From Rhodamnia argentea (Eukaryota > Streptophyta > Magnoliopsida > Myrtales > Myrtaceae): a DNA stretch of 64,000 nt. How positions within the stretch are numbered: position 1 is the first letter of the stretch; the number at the start of each line of letters is the position of its first letter. The notes under the pieces were generated by a model. That model had not been told where the DNA came from and ran no database searches. It was given only the letters and a program-made list of their open reading frames with translations. The stretch lies in contig NC_063158.1 of NCBI RefSeq assembly GCF_020921035.1, forward strand, positions 26,391,962 through 26,455,961, in the 5' to 3' direction. Below, one piece after another: positions 1 through 14,596 of the stretch. Position numbers and translations under genes: made by a program.

Positions 1-443
1 ACGAACACAGGAGTGGTTTCTCTTACGCTTCTACTCCTACTGAAAGTCCTTCTCACAAGGTGACTTTTTTTCCTCAAATGCAGAGCTCAACTCAAGTAAA
101 TGTCGTGACCGATACAGAAATGAATGTTCGCTAGCTTGATGTACTTTCATGTGATGTCCCATTCCTTGATCTTTAACACAAGTCTCCGATCACTTGTAAA
201 CCTCGGTGGTTCTTGTTTTCTTTTTTCCAGAATTGTCCCGTGTGCTTGTGGAGTAAGAAGGATCTTGCATTTGGATGCGGGCATCAGGTAAAAGAACACC
301 AGATTTATTTGCTGTTACGTCTCTACAGGATCCGTAACATCTCAGTGTCACTTTTGCAGACCTGCTATGAGTGCGGAACGGACTTGACCTCGTGTCCGAT
401 CTGTCGCACATTCATAACTACCAGGATAAAGCTTTACGACTGA
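1..443 (+). CDS. 3' end of an RGLG-type RING E3 ubiquitin ligase (partial)
   Basis: Last exons of a gene entering from the left. Readable exons are 1-59, 231-287 and 360-443, joined by GT-AG introns in phase 0. The peptide ends in a C3HC4 RING: CPVCLWSKKDLAFGCGHQ, then TCYECGTDL, then SCPICR, finishing TRIKLYD. A C-terminal RING ending in IKLY is typical of plant RGLG1/RGLG2-like ligases, which carry a copine/vWA domain further upstream (outside this window) and attach ubiquitin at membranes. The preceding Ser/Thr/Pro-rich stretch (about residues 1-19) matches the usual linker. A 12-nt in-frame segment at 84-95 with flanking AG and GT could be a micro-exon; I did not count it. The family call rests on the RING and C-terminus only. 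Confidence 0.7.
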
Positions 444-1066
444 ACATCGGAACCAAGTAGATGGATAAAGCGGTAGATGAGTTTCGTGATTTACTGGTGG
501 ATTCTTTTGGCTCCGGTACGGGTCTCTTCGAGTTTGTGAGCCTTTGCGGACATGTAGTTGACATATGTTGTTTGCTGTAACCAGTTCTGTTTTCGGTTTC
601 TTCGCTCTTTGTTTTGCTATTTGCCGTTGATGTAAATTCTACCTCTGTTCTGCCTTGTTTACATCATACTCCAACATTCTACAACACCATCTAACTACTT
701 ACAGGTTCTTTTTGGCACGAAAGGTTGGATGCAATCACTCCATAATTTTACTTTGAATCTTACTGCATTGTGCAATCGCCCCACAATTTCGCACATCGAG
801 ATGTTCTTTTTATTGAAAGCACGATGTTCAAGCAAATTTCTGGTACGGAAATCTTAAGGACATAATCATAAGATATACTATGCCAATGTCAATGTAATAA
901 TCAATGGTTCTCAACTCACTACATAACTTCACTCTCTCTGACAACTACAAAGGGCCTACATATGCTAAGATAATCCTGCGTATGTCTAAGTATAGTGACC
1001 TGACTTCTATGACTATCGGTTTCACTTTCAGAAGAGGGGAGCAACAAAAACCCCAAGTAAGAAATT
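444..1066. other. Convergent 3' flank, no gene seen
   Basis: AT-rich DNA between the stop of the RING ligase (+) and the stop of the glucanase (-). It should hold both 3' UTRs. No conserved ORF or repeat was recognised. Confidence 0.5.
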
Positions 1067-3184
1067 TCACACTTCAAACACCCAGACACCCCACAAAACC
1101 AAAACCCAAACAAGGACCCCTCTCCAATGTGTCCCAATTGCAGCAGAACTAGCATCAGTTACCCCGACCAGAAACCTACATTCACCGACCGACGGATCCA
1201 GGAAAGTAACCATCCCTAGCCCATCGAATTCACAGCTCTGTGATTTCTGCTTCTGCAATTGATAGTAACTGTTGAATGCATATGAGATGTTTCCCTTTGC
1301 TCCTAGACTGTTGCACGATCCACCGTAGTTGAGCGTAGTGCAATCCGCAACACTACAAGCAAGCTTCATGTGATTCGTGACGGCTGAAAGATCCTTTGAT
1401 GGGTCCACCACACACCACCTAGACGGGAGATACTGCACACTCCTCGCGTTCCTTAGCAACCTGTTGCCCATACCGAGATTCAAGGCATATTTAGCCTGGC
1501 CGTCAAAAGAGAAAATTCCCCAGTGCCTCTCAAAGTTCCCAGGAAGTACACTCTTGGCGCCTTCATCGAGTAGACTGAAGAGATACACATCCATTGGAGG
1601 GACTCCAGGTCTCAACGGAGTTCCTCTGTTGCTAAGTACATGATTAATAAGGCCTTGATTAAATGCCCGAGCAGCAGTGAGATTCGCACTCACAGCTCCG
1701 TCTGTTGGCCAGCCCACCTCCCCGATAACTATGGGCATCTGACCATAACCTAATTTGGTAAGTGCTGCAACTAAAGTATCAAAATTCCCATCGAATGCAT
1801 TAGTGTATACATTGACCCCATCTGTCACAGCATGAGTAGTTCCCTCAAAAAATGCATAGTCTTGAGGAAAATCCGAGCTCCCATACAGGCTTAGGAATGG
1901 ATAAATGTTCACTACAAAAGGGGAACCATTCGAATTCAGGAAAGAGACGAGTTGCGTCATGATTTCTGTAAGTTCAGGACGAAATGCCCCTTGAGAAGGA
2001 AGGTCCGCTTCATATGCATCAGCATTGCAAGGGACCACCAGCTTCACGTAGCCAGCAAGATTGGCTTTGGCCAATGACTGCTGCAGATTGAGGAGGGCTG
2101 GCATAACATAGTTCTGAAACTGACCCGCATAGCTTGAGAGGAAGGGCTCATTGCCTACCGCAACATACCTGTCATTTTGTCATTTGATAGTCAAGAAGAA
2201 TTGAATCTACACATCGACACGTTAAAGTTCATTGCCATGTCATAACCCACAGATGCAGAATGAAGAAACTTCTTGGGAAGCAGGCATAATGATATTTAAG
2301 CAGGAAAGGACACTGGCAGGGCCTTAGGAGTTAACCGTTACGCATATATCTTCCGTTGCTAGATATATACTAAAGAAACATCGAGTCTAGACTAGTTTTG
2401 GTCCTTCTGATTACTAGAGACAGGTTTAAGTAAGCCATAAACTTCCCTCTCACCCGCTGTATTGAGATGAGAAGAGATCCTCCACCCTGTGTAAGACTAT
2501 AATCGGCCATACAACCACCTCCCCACCATCTCAAACCAATGACTTGGGACGATTCAATTAAAAGGTGCTACATTTAAGTTACTCTCTCTACTTCAAATAT
2601 AATGTGAAGGAGGGAATGCCAGAAAAAAGGCCGTATCTCCACTCTTCCACTTTAGAGAAGTGTCCAACTTAATCTCACTAGCTCCCACTTTAGATTCATC
2701 TAACAACCAAAGATTATCATCCGACAAGAAAGCAAAATTTAGCTCTCAATCAAGCAATTAATCAATCAATCGTGCACAAACCAAACCCCAGACAAAGGGA
2801 AAAAAAAATGCAAAAACAAGAACCTGTTACATCATACCTGATGGCAACACCGCCTTTACCCACAAAACTAGACACATTCTGGCGAACCCAGAGATCAGAG
2901 GCAACACTCGAAGATCCCAACACGGCCAGCATCTCATTGGGTATCCCCAACATCACCTCAATCCCGCTCCCTTCGAGAGCCCTGAGCGAGCCCGGGTCCG
3001 CATCGAACAGCTTCACCTTCTGTACCTTGTTCTGCTGCAAGAGATCCACCACCGCGGATGGCCTCAGCCTGTGGAAGGAGATAGTGCCCCAGTTCACTCC
3101 AATGGCGGATTCCGTGGCCGGGAGCGAGGGCGAGAGCACCAAGAAGAGCGAAAAGATTGCAACATTGGTCCTGGGTTGCAACAT
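1067..3184 (-). CDS. Glucan endo-1,3-beta-glucosidase, GH17 with X8 domain and GPI signal
   Basis: Two exons on the minus strand: 3184-2838 and 2168-1067. The donor reads CAG|GTATGA and the acceptor TGACAG|G; together they encode about 482 aa, normal for GPI-anchored plant glucanases. Residues 1-27 look like a signal peptide. GH17 begins at AIGVNWGT. The acid/base Glu lies in VGNEPF at the start of exon 2 and the nucleophile in IVIGEVGWPTDG. A cysteine-rich X8/CBM43 module follows (WCVVDPSKD onward, ending GECRF), and the C-terminus is a hydrophobic GPI-attachment tail (RGVLVWVLVLWG). The enzyme is expected at the plasma membrane or plasmodesmata, hydrolysing callose. The reading frame is intact. 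The 668-bp intron contains a repeat fragment at about 2650-2690. Confidence 0.88.
2648..2694. repeat. Repeat fragment in glucanase intron, inverted copy at about 4039-4078
   Basis: The segment containing GTGTCCAACTTAATCTCAC and then CTCCCACTTTAGA reappears as its reverse complement at about 4039-4078, inside the foldback element upstream of the same gene. It marks a dispersed repeat that landed in the intron. Confidence 0.55.
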
Positions 3185-3740
3185 TTCCGGGTTTCAAGAT
3201 TGGTCATTCAGGTGAGAGATGGGTAGGAGCTCCTGATCGCATAAAGGAGTGATTTTTAGTGCTCTGGAGGGGCAAGGCGGTGGTGGGTCGATTCGGATTG
3301 GAGCTGCCAAGGAGCAGCAGTGTGTGTAACCGTCTATAAAGAAGAAGGGCCGACGAAAGAAGAGAGGTTGCAGAAGCTGCCAGTGCCAGTGACGGAGATC
3401 TTTTTGGTTCATTTTTGCTTATTCTTTTGAGCTGCTTATTAGCGCGTGGCAAGTGGAGATTATCGAGTCCCGCTTGGTAATCTTGCTGGGGCCCTCCTCT
3501 TAGACGTCCATAATTTAGTTCGACAGACAGAAGGAAAGAACGGAAGGAAAACCATCCTTCTGTCATTATTTGGAGGATGGAGGCCATGGGGGTCCTTCTG
3601 CAAATGATGTGACCGAACAACTAAGATCATGATTAGAATGTATGAAAATACTCTACAAGCTCATGAAATTATACGTATTTCGTTTACCCTTTAATCCAAC
3701 AATCATGTGCCATTAGCAGCGTTTGTGAGTTTATTTCAAA
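3185..3740 (-). promoter_or_regulatory. 5' flank and presumed promoter of the glucanase gene
   Basis: GC-richer sequence directly upstream of the glucanase ATG, then AT-rich DNA. ORFs here are shadows. No clear TATA box was identified, so promoter status is inferred from position only. Confidence 0.35.
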
Positions 3741-4350
3741 GGGTTTAATATCATGAATGATGCATTTGATAAATTTATCTCGAATTAATTTTTTTACCAC
3801 AAAAAATCCCAAACCGATGAGACTTGGGATAAATTTACCTCAAAATAATTTTTTGACACCAAAAACCTCAAATTGATACAATTGTGACGAATTTACCTTC
3901 CGTTAAACTAAATTAATAATACGAAAAATCCAAAATCGATACACATGTGACAAACGAAGGGTAAAAATTTAAACTTGTACACACGTCAGCTACCATATGA
4001 CATCTCTTCTCAATACGTGGGAATACAACCTTTTTTATGTCTAAAGTGGGAGCTGGTGAGATTAAGTTGGACACAGAACTACGATTTTACCTAATTGGCT
4101 ATGTAATCTCCCAAAAACTCTTTGGATTCAAGTCCTTTGTATTCGAACTCTTTGAGTTAGTTTATGAATATCATACTTTTCTGACAAAAAAAAAACTATC
4201 ACGTAACATCCAAGAGTAAAAATTAACATAAATTAACAGAGGGTTGATTTGTCACAAACGTATTAGCTTTGAATTTTTTTATGATTAAAAATTAATTCGA
4301 GATAAATTTATCATATTTGTACTAGTTTAAAATTTTCATGATATTAATCC
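3741..4350. repeat. Foldback element, family A, copy 1
   Basis: The left end (GGGTTTAATATCATGAA) returns as its inverse at the right end (TTCATGATATTAATCC), and the sub-terminal ATAAATTTATCTCGAATTAA is also mirrored. The left arm holds several units of about 45 bp with the core AATCCCAAACCGAT followed by GTGACAAATTTACCT. The same architecture recurs at 16999-17393 and 52204-52684. This suggests a non-autonomous foldback or MITE-like family. No transposase is present. Confidence 0.6.
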
Positions 4351-6444
4351 TATTTCAAAATGAAAAGCTTTACACCGGTCATTTAAACGATACTCCAATG
4401 TATGCAGAAAACCTTTGTCATGAGTGTCAGAAAACGAACTGGAGAACATTAATGAGAGAGATGAAGCCTTTGCAGAGGCCGTGTGTGGCTGCAGACACCA
4501 ACGAGTGGCGCCTGATAAAACTCAATTGGTTAGAAGCCCTGAGTCCTGATGTTGTCCTTTTGCTTGAGCAGTTTTGATAGCACTACCGAGTTTCACGTGA
4601 AGATGAGATTTCTTGTCCTATCCATCTCATCGCAATGCGTCTATTTTATTAGGAAAGGAAAAACTGACAAGAAAAATACTCTTATGCCCCAGGCAGATTC
4701 TGCCATTGATCTTTCGGCAGCTTAGCCCTGAAAAATTCAAACTTTGCTGCACATAAACCAGGACAGGGACATAACTATTTTGTGACTGAACCGAGCCTGA
4801 GTTCGAGCGTTTCTTTCGTGAGCCTTTTCAGATGAGTATTTGAATAACCACCGTTCGATTTCGGAAATATAGGTTATGTTCGCCCATCCTACTAATCTCC
4901 ATATTCGACCAAACATATTCTTCATAATTTTTTCAAATTGTTCAATCTCGTCTCCGTCCTTTTTTTTTTTTATAGCAAACATGATCCTTGAACCATGCTT
5001 CTTTTTATTTAAGTTAGTCTTCTGTCAACAATGCAAACGAAAGCATTAATGCTTCTTCTTCTTTTTTTTTTTTTGGTTAGTGACCTCGCCAAGTCTTCAC
5101 CGGGGTCAACTCGGCCCCGATCGCCGCCAAACTGTGGCCATCGCTGCAGAAAGTAGCATTGATGCTTATAGGGTTGCAATCTATTTTTTTTTCAAACCGG
5201 TGCCATTATCCTGAAAATCCATCATTCAGACAAAATTCCTAAGTTGTTCAAAATAGGAACTCAAATCTCTTTTCAATCGGCTGCATATACAATTCTGATC
5301 AACTATTGTCGGTTGCTATGGAGTAGAGACCAAAAAAGGAGAAAGTTTTACCATGCTTCTTCATAAGAAGCAATCACGCGATCTTGAACACCGATTAAAA
5401 CATGCCATTCTAACTTGTCTGGAATCTACTGAATGATTTAAAAAGAACACCCCAGAAAAATGAGCACCAACCAGGGTACTACTTTTTGGGTATTTTCCCA
5501 TTTCTAACATCGGATGAAAGCTGACAAAGTATTCCCTCAGGACATATGTTCGACTCAAAGTGACTGGCAAACGACAAAATTCACATGCGACGAAGCAGAC
5601 TAGGACAGTTGTAACATTCCAAGCACTTCTTTTTCCGATGGTAACATGTGTGGGAAGCTGGTTTGGCACCTAAATTGCACAAAAAAAAGTCCACCTTATG
5701 ATTCCATGGGCTCGGTTCATGAGCTTTTGCGTTTTTCCTTAAATCTGTCTTTGGGCAGTCGTTCCCCTTGGAGACTTTGCTTTGTATGCTGATAAGGTTT
5801 TGTAGCTTTCGGGAAAGTTGCATTCCCCAAAAGTTGCGATTCTCATTCTCATCTTTTACTTTTGAGAAAGAACCACGAAAGCATCGCCAATTCTCTCCCA
5901 AAACAAAGAAAAATTGGCTATTTAGGGACCCGAAAACAGAGCTTGTCTGAAACTTTTCATGTGAACATTACATCTTCAGTGCTCAATCACAACGCATCTT
6001 TTCACTTTGCGGTTTTGCAAAGATTTCACAAAGGCCAGATGAGACATATTGGCCCCACATTCCATTCCCGCATTCCAAAGCAAAAGACCAAAGAAAGAAA
6101 ACACACGATTGTCCACAAATAATTGCACCTAAACTTTGTCAAACAACAAAGAAAGTAGAGAAAGGGGAAACCCACGACCGACATAAATTTCACAACACCA
6201 TCAAAGCTAAGACAACTTCGAATACCATGAAATACGTACCAGCTGATTTATGTTTCCAAGTTCTTGTTTTGGCCAAAAAAACAAAAAATGTGTGTACTTC
6301 AACTGATTCTAAAGCACATTAATCAGCACTTTTATTCACTACCATATCGGGCGACTCCGACGTTTCCAATCACCCCGGAATGCGAAGCTGATAGGATCAC
6401 AGGATGCTCATAAAACGAGCACCGCAAAATTTGGCATCAGACAT
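4351..6444. other. Intergenic, no gene seen
   Basis: AT-rich DNA with homopolymer runs. A GC-rich scrap at about 5075-5150 (CCTCGCC and GATCGCCG motifs) resembles filler found in other repeats of this window. The last few hundred bases should contain the 3' UTR of the phosphofructokinase. ORFs of up to 106 codons overlap on both strands and match nothing I recognise. Confidence 0.45.
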
Positions 6445-7463
6445 CTAGCTCCTCACAAAATCAGGCTGATTGGTTACCGACCTGACCCACGCCCACTTAT
6501 GGTCCCGCGTGTTGACCACGTTCTTGGCCTTGGCCACATCGTCGAGAGGTATGTACGCGTAGGTTCCATTTATAGGACCGCAGACGAAGCCAGTATAACC
6601 TGCCATGACTCCGTGAATTCCTGAGTGAGCCAAAAGAGTGCAGTACAGATTGTCGGTGGCGTTCGCCGTGACTGCCCGGATCATATAGGTAGGATCGATA
6701 TACTTGACTGTGAACAGCTCGTTCGGATGATCCCGGTCCCACCATTTCTTCAGCTCTGACTTCAACCACCCACCAACGTCCAAGAACACGGGATTTCCCG
6801 ATTCATCCCTCTCTTCCTTCTGTGATTCGGTTCGCGGTATAATAGACTGTCCTGCGCCCTCAGCAACCACTAGCACCGCATGTCCATTCTCTTTCAATCT
6901 CCTGTCAAGAAACTCGAGCAGTCCACCTTTCCCTTCCAAGAAGAACTCGACTTCAGGAATCAAGCAGCAGTCGACATCACGATTACTGAGCGTTGCATGA
7001 AGAGCAATGTGGCCCGTACTTCGGCCCATCAGTTTCACAAGCCCAATTCCATTAACTGCACTTTCAGCCTCCACAAGCGCAGCATTGATTGCTTGTTGCG
7101 CCATTTCGACCGCCGTCTGGAAGCCAAATGACCTATCAATAATGCCAATGTCGTTATCAACAGTTTTGGGAATTCCAACTACAGCAATTTTTAATTTCCG
7201 GCGACGTATTTCCTCAAATATCTTTACTGCGCCCCTCATTGTGCCGTCGCCACCAATGATGTACACCTGCACTGTACTAAAATTAGATATCGAGCAAACA
7301 GTATAAAATTAGCAGCAATCTTCAAACTAGAATGGTGATGGCAGAAAAGGTCCCAATAAAAAAAAAAATGCACATTATAATAACCACTCTTTGAATCCAT
7401 GGCCTAAGTCCACGGTATTTAATATTGGACTTGAATGGTCAAGTTCTTCAAGATCAATAAACT

Positions 7464-7512
<49 letters not shown>

Positions 7513-9773
7513 ACTTCATACAAGTTCTCCTTTATGAACATCTTACCTGAGCTTATCAGATCCAAAAGTTTTGGAAACAACTTCCTCACTGTACGTTAGT
7601 AAAGGCGTGTCGACGAGTAGTCAGTCCATATACCTGTAATTACCCCCCTTATTGTGCTTGCTTAGCTCCCCAAGCAAGCCTCGAGAATAAGGTCATTTTT
7701 GGCATAATTACACCATTCAGATGTTCACCTCATACCTAAAGCCAGTCCAAGATAAGATCACAGTTTCAAACTTGACAATTGCAAACGAAAACTCCATAAA
7801 CAACGAAGGATGCTCACGACCCTGTCCCTGTACTCTATGACAAACATCACCCCAATCTTCTTTGGCTAGTCAAAAACTCAACATCATAACAGAGAGAAAA
7901 GCACATGTACTTGCTAAAGTGCTTCAGACTGTGGTTTTCTAGAGATAGGTTACTGAATGCCAATTTGGTAATACAGCACAAACTTTAGATGAACATAATA
8001 GGTTAAGCTATCTAGATAAAACAGAAAATTCATTTGATGCAGTAGCAAAGGAAAACGCAGGACTCATCTTAAGTCAATAAACATTTACAAGTATGCTAAG
8101 CTAAGAAGTCGGTCTTCGAATGACGTTTTTTTGGCTTACCGGATCTCAGAAACAGGAAGAAATTCCTCTTTTCAGCTCAGATTCTTATCAAGAAAAGTTC
8201 AAAGTTCATCAAGCAGCATTGAGTTTTTGAAAAGATTAACCACGTTGAAATTGACTATTAGCAGAACTTCTATTTAAAACCAACTCTGCAACCCAAATTT
8301 CCCAAAGATAAAGTGTAGTCAAGTAGTATGTCCCATATTAATACGGTTAAGCCCAGAGTTCATGCATGATTTCATTGAACAAACTGCATGGTGGGGACAG
8401 CCCCAGAAATTGATAACTCTCGTCATACCATAAAATGACCAGGTTGTGTGAATGTACAAACTATTAAGAAGCATGGGCAACACAACTAAGACTCCATATG
8501 AAATCATAGGCAAAGACCAGCACCACCTCATCCAATTGAGAGCCACTTCAACCAACAACAGCTGACCTTTCAGCAACATGAGGACAGTCAGCCGTAAATC
8601 AAACTCATATTGACATATCACAGATGAAAAGTTAAGGTAAAATTAATGTTAAACCAGATCCAGTCAGAACTCCACTACTAATATGGCAAATTAGTGCATC
8701 CTAAGTAAAAGAGACCAAGATTGGACTATATCTGGTTCATCACCGACTTGCTAGAAAATGAGCAAGCTAATGTCCTGCTCACAATCTAATCCCCAACGCT
8801 ACAACAGAAGAGAATCGCTAAAATACGAACCTGATTAAACCCCTTCTCTTCAATAGCATTGACAATCTTTTCGAGATCAAAGCCACCCCTTGAGGTCTCG
8901 AGTGCGGTGCCGCCCCTCTTGTGCCACCCGTGCACCATCTTGGGACCCAACTTCACAGGCTCACACGAGTAAAACCCTCTGTACCCTGCCGTAATCCCAT
9001 ATATCTCACGGACGTCATACAACTCCCACAGCCCCACTACAAGCTCTCTGATCACTGTGTTCAGCCCCGGGCACAGCCCTCCGCATGTGACGATTGCCGC
9101 CCGTACTTCAGAGGGCTCAAAGAACACGCGCTCGCGCGGGCCTGCCCTGTGGTAGGCCAGGTGTGGTGCCGGCGGAGAAAACATACCTGTCCCAAAAGAT
9201 TACATACCCAAAAGCTCGAATTAACACACTGTTAACAGACTGTGTCACGATTTCACAACTTTGGAAGGCACCTATTATAATATCCATTCCACGAGAGCTC
9301 AAAATACGAAGTTACTAGCTTAGAAAGTAACATAATACTAGATTAACAGAATAAGACTGCTAAATTTGAGCTGAATTTCAAGGAGAATCACCAAACTCGC
9401 ATTGATCAGTATTCAAGAAACCAGTAATCATGCACTGCCCACATGTAAAAAAAAAGAGAGAGAGAACTTTCAGACATGAATAAGACTAAGGAGTACCAGA
9501 GAGATCATAGACGATCTGACGGAGGATGACGTCGCAGGGGTAGATGTAGAAGCCGTCGATCGGATGGAAGAAGCGGTTGCTATCGAGCGGGTTGGGCAGA
9601 GTTTGGAGGTTCTGGAGGTAATCGGCGAGGTGGGGGAGTCTCTGGAGGCTCACTGGAGCGAATGAGAAGGTGTCGAGCGACTGATCTTGCCGCTGCCGTT
9701 GCTGTTCGCTCGGTGACTGTGTGTCGGCAGAAGTGGTGAGGTTGGCGGTGACTTCTGGGCATGAGACCGCCAT
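6445..9773 (-). CDS. PFK2: ATP-dependent 6-phosphofructokinase, plant PFK2-like
   Basis: Three exons on the minus strand: 9773-9497, 9186-8831 and 7266-6445, totalling 1455 nt and 484 aa. It phosphorylates fructose 6-phosphate to fructose 1,6-bisphosphate in glycolysis. Seen directly: the ATP-site loop [14 protein letters not shown], the catalytic [16 protein letters not shown] (where many PFKs have GRxSGF), and the substrate-side PEVEFFLEG and [10 protein letters not shown]. The N-terminal [10 protein letters not shown] and NPLDSN motifs fit cytosolic plant PFKs. I chose the ATG at 9773 because MAVSCPE begins a plausible short leader; an in-frame ATG at 10025 would add 84 low-complexity residues. 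The frame is intact. PFK2 rather than another isoform is a judgement from the N-terminus, not tested. Confidence 0.87.
7467..7508. repeat. (TC)n microsatellite in PFK intron 2
   Basis: Uninterrupted TC dinucleotides, about 21 units, inside the 1.56-kb second intron of the phosphofructokinase gene. Confidence 0.9.
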
Positions 9774-11133
9774 CTCCGACGACGAAGAGGACGGTGAGGT
9801 GATGATACGAGCGAGAGGGACGAGGGGTTTCTGCTCCGGGCGAGAACTTTCCCGGGAAGGGAGGGAGTTGCAGAGGATTGTGGGTTCTTCGAGAGCTCCT
9901 GGATGCTGACACGATTGACGAGTTATTGGGTGATGCAGAGGATCTGTGGAGGACGACACGTGTGCTTGGACGCCTGCCTGCTTGGGAGCACAAGATGATG
10001 AAACTTCACGCAACCATTTGTCCACCGGACCGCTCTGTTTTTTGCGGTTCTTTCGCAGTTAATAACCATGGAATCGTCGAAACTGTCGTAAAATAATTTT
10101 ATGTGATGCGATATGCCTTAATATTGTACGATATATTTAAGATACTGTAGAAAATGCCAAGAGAATATAGGTCTAGTAGAGAGCCCCGGGATTAAAAGTG
10201 AATTTTTTTTTTTCTAAATCCAACAAAATATGACAACTTTAATGGTCAATGAAGAACAAGCAAACAAGGATAAATTTTTTATATCGGCTTGTGCACTGAT
10301 AACGGGTGTGATCTACAAAAATCGTATTTTGAAAGCGCTCAAAAATCTTTGTACGCATAAAAATCATCTCCTTCAAATTTAAAGGGTCTAATAGAAAAAT
10401 TGGCATCAATCGGATGGTTTCGTAATTAGCATATTAAAGTCAATATCCTTTGGTTATTCTTTGTTCTGGAAGAAAAAAAGAAAGGAACTATTCTTTGTTC
10501 ATTCTTTTCCTTTTTGAGAAAATGTAGACCCCAGCCAATCAAGGCCAAGAATCAAAGACATCAATCAGAACAGACTTTAAGTGAAAATGTAAAACACTAT
10601 TAGGTAAAGTTTAATGTTTGACTGGTCCTGAAACACGAATGTTCAGGGATGGTTTTGACCGTAAAAAAACACAGAGCTTTCTAACATTTGACCGGTCCCG
10701 GAACACGAATTTTCAGGAATGCTCGATTTAGGCAGGATGAAGTCAAAGGTGAGAAAAAAAAAAAAAAACAGATCGCAAAATGTCAGGATGCGGAAGGTCG
10801 CAAGACGGCCTTTTTATGGAACTTGAGACCTGTACACGTACGCATCGCACACTTGTACCCCCCGCGCATGTCCGCACCCCGAACAAAGACGCGCTGAGTG
10901 GACCGCGTGATATACCCTTTCCCCTTTGCTAGATCGCGGAAGAGAGAGAAAGAGAAAGGACACTCCTTTGACTCTCTTCCCCTTCTTTCCCTTGTGAAGG
11001 CGAAAGCCTCCCTCTCTTTTTGAGATTTCGATCGGTTTCTGTCCGATTTCGTCGGCGCGTTCTTCGCTAAGGGACGAACCGAATCGGAACCGGATCGAAT
11101 CTCTGTCCCGTCGTGTCCAGTTTCGATCGGAGG
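9774..11133. promoter_or_regulatory. Divergent intergenic region between PFK (-) and RABB1 (+)
   Basis: The two start codons are 1.36 kb apart and point away from each other, so both promoters lie here. Near-direct repeats at about 10620-10652 and 10688-10720 share GACYGGTCCYG and AACACGAAT followed by TTCAGG. The stretch from 10840 to 11133 is GC-richer and is probably the RABB1 promoter and 5' UTR (CT- and GA-rich at 10930-11010). No TATA box can be assigned firmly. Confidence 0.4.
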
Positions 11134-13531
<2,398 letters not shown>

Positions 13532-14185
13532 ACCTGAAGTGGATCTTCACTTCCCTCAAGATACTTTGACTTTGCTTTATCTCTTATTTGCAGTCTGAAT
13601 TGTGAGTTATTATTTGTAAGTGAAAAAATTCTACACTTGACATGCCTGGACTTCTTTTGGTGATCTTGATTGTAAAGTCAGCAGTGTGTTCAGTTTCATC
13701 TGTAAGTGGTCTGGGAACAATCACAAGTTGTTGGAATACAAGGAAAAGAGGCCATTCTTTTTGTATGTCCTATTGACTTTTTCTGTACTCAAAAGTCCAT
13801 CCTGTCTCTGGATGACTCGGGCCAATTCAAGATGGTTGAACTAGATATAAGTTCATTGTACCTCGTCAGCCTATGTAGACACGCACCGTCATATTATGGG
13901 AATCTAATGAGAAGTTGTTAGCAGATTTCTTGCGAATGTTTCTTCTGTGTTCATCGAACTTAGTTGGCACTATATGTCAGGCAATGGTTTTTCCTGTTCT
14001 TGGTATTAGGGAACATCAGTAGTACTTCAGAGTTTCAGCTACGTTATGAAAGGAAGCGTAGAAATCTGATTTCTGGTTAGAACCGCCGCCCTGCTCTGAA
14101 ACTTGGAAAATCAGATTGGACAACCACTTACAAAACAATGATGAGCCAAAAAGAAAACATGGTTTTGATGTCCATACTGTCGTAG
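13532..14185. other. Convergent 3' flank between RABB1 and the J-protein gene
   Basis: Contains the 3' UTRs of the two converging genes. No additional gene is supported. Confidence 0.5.
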
Positions 14186-14596
14186 CTACCAGCATTGATC
14201 TGTTTCCCATCTTCTGTTTGACCGGGGCGCCATGCTCGAGCATCTAGAACTACAATGTAACCGCATGGACAGATCATAGCGAGCTCTGGCTGTTGGATCA
14301 GATAACATGGCGTAGGCATTATGAATTTCGATGAAGTCGCCCTCGTCTCCATTTGTCAAAGCCGAGTCCGGGTGGTAGAGCTTCGCCAATCTACGGTAAG
14401 CGGCCTTGATCTCTGCCTGCGAAGCAGAAGGCTTGACGCGGAGCACTTGGTACGGCGTGGCTGACGAATCTCTGACAATCGGGACAGCCTCAACAGTAGC
14501 CGTGGCAGCTGCCGAGATAACATTGAACTTCTTGGGATGTGATTTTCCGAAACTGGAAGGAAGATGTGGGAGCGGAAGAGACAGGAGTTTCGACAT
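14186..14596 (-). CDS. Chaperone protein DnaJ 11-like, chloroplastic
   Basis: Single-exon gene of 136 aa. Residues 1-40 are Ser/Leu/Pro/Ala-rich and resemble a plastid transit peptide ([16 protein letters not shown]). The J-domain follows from about residue 47 ([14 protein letters not shown]) with the HPD tripeptide in AKLYHPDS, which stimulates Hsp70 ATPase activity. The C-terminus RRWETDQCW is the signature ending of the plant DnaJ 11/J11 family, which supports this being the true end. The ATG at 14596 was chosen over an in-frame upstream one at 14881 because the transit peptide starts here. It is convergent with RABB1. Confidence 0.85.
   Translation of the reverse strand: MSKLLSLPLPHLPSSFGKSHPKKFNVISAAATATVEAVPIVRDSSATPYQVLRVKPSASQAEIKAAYRRLAKLYHPDSALTNGDEGDFIEIHNAYAMLSDPTARARYDLSMRLHCSSRCSSMAPRSNRRWETDQCW

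Noticed and set aside
4338-4577. 79-codon ORF beside the foldback element
   Set aside because: No family resemblance, overlaps the repeat end, no promoter or splice context.
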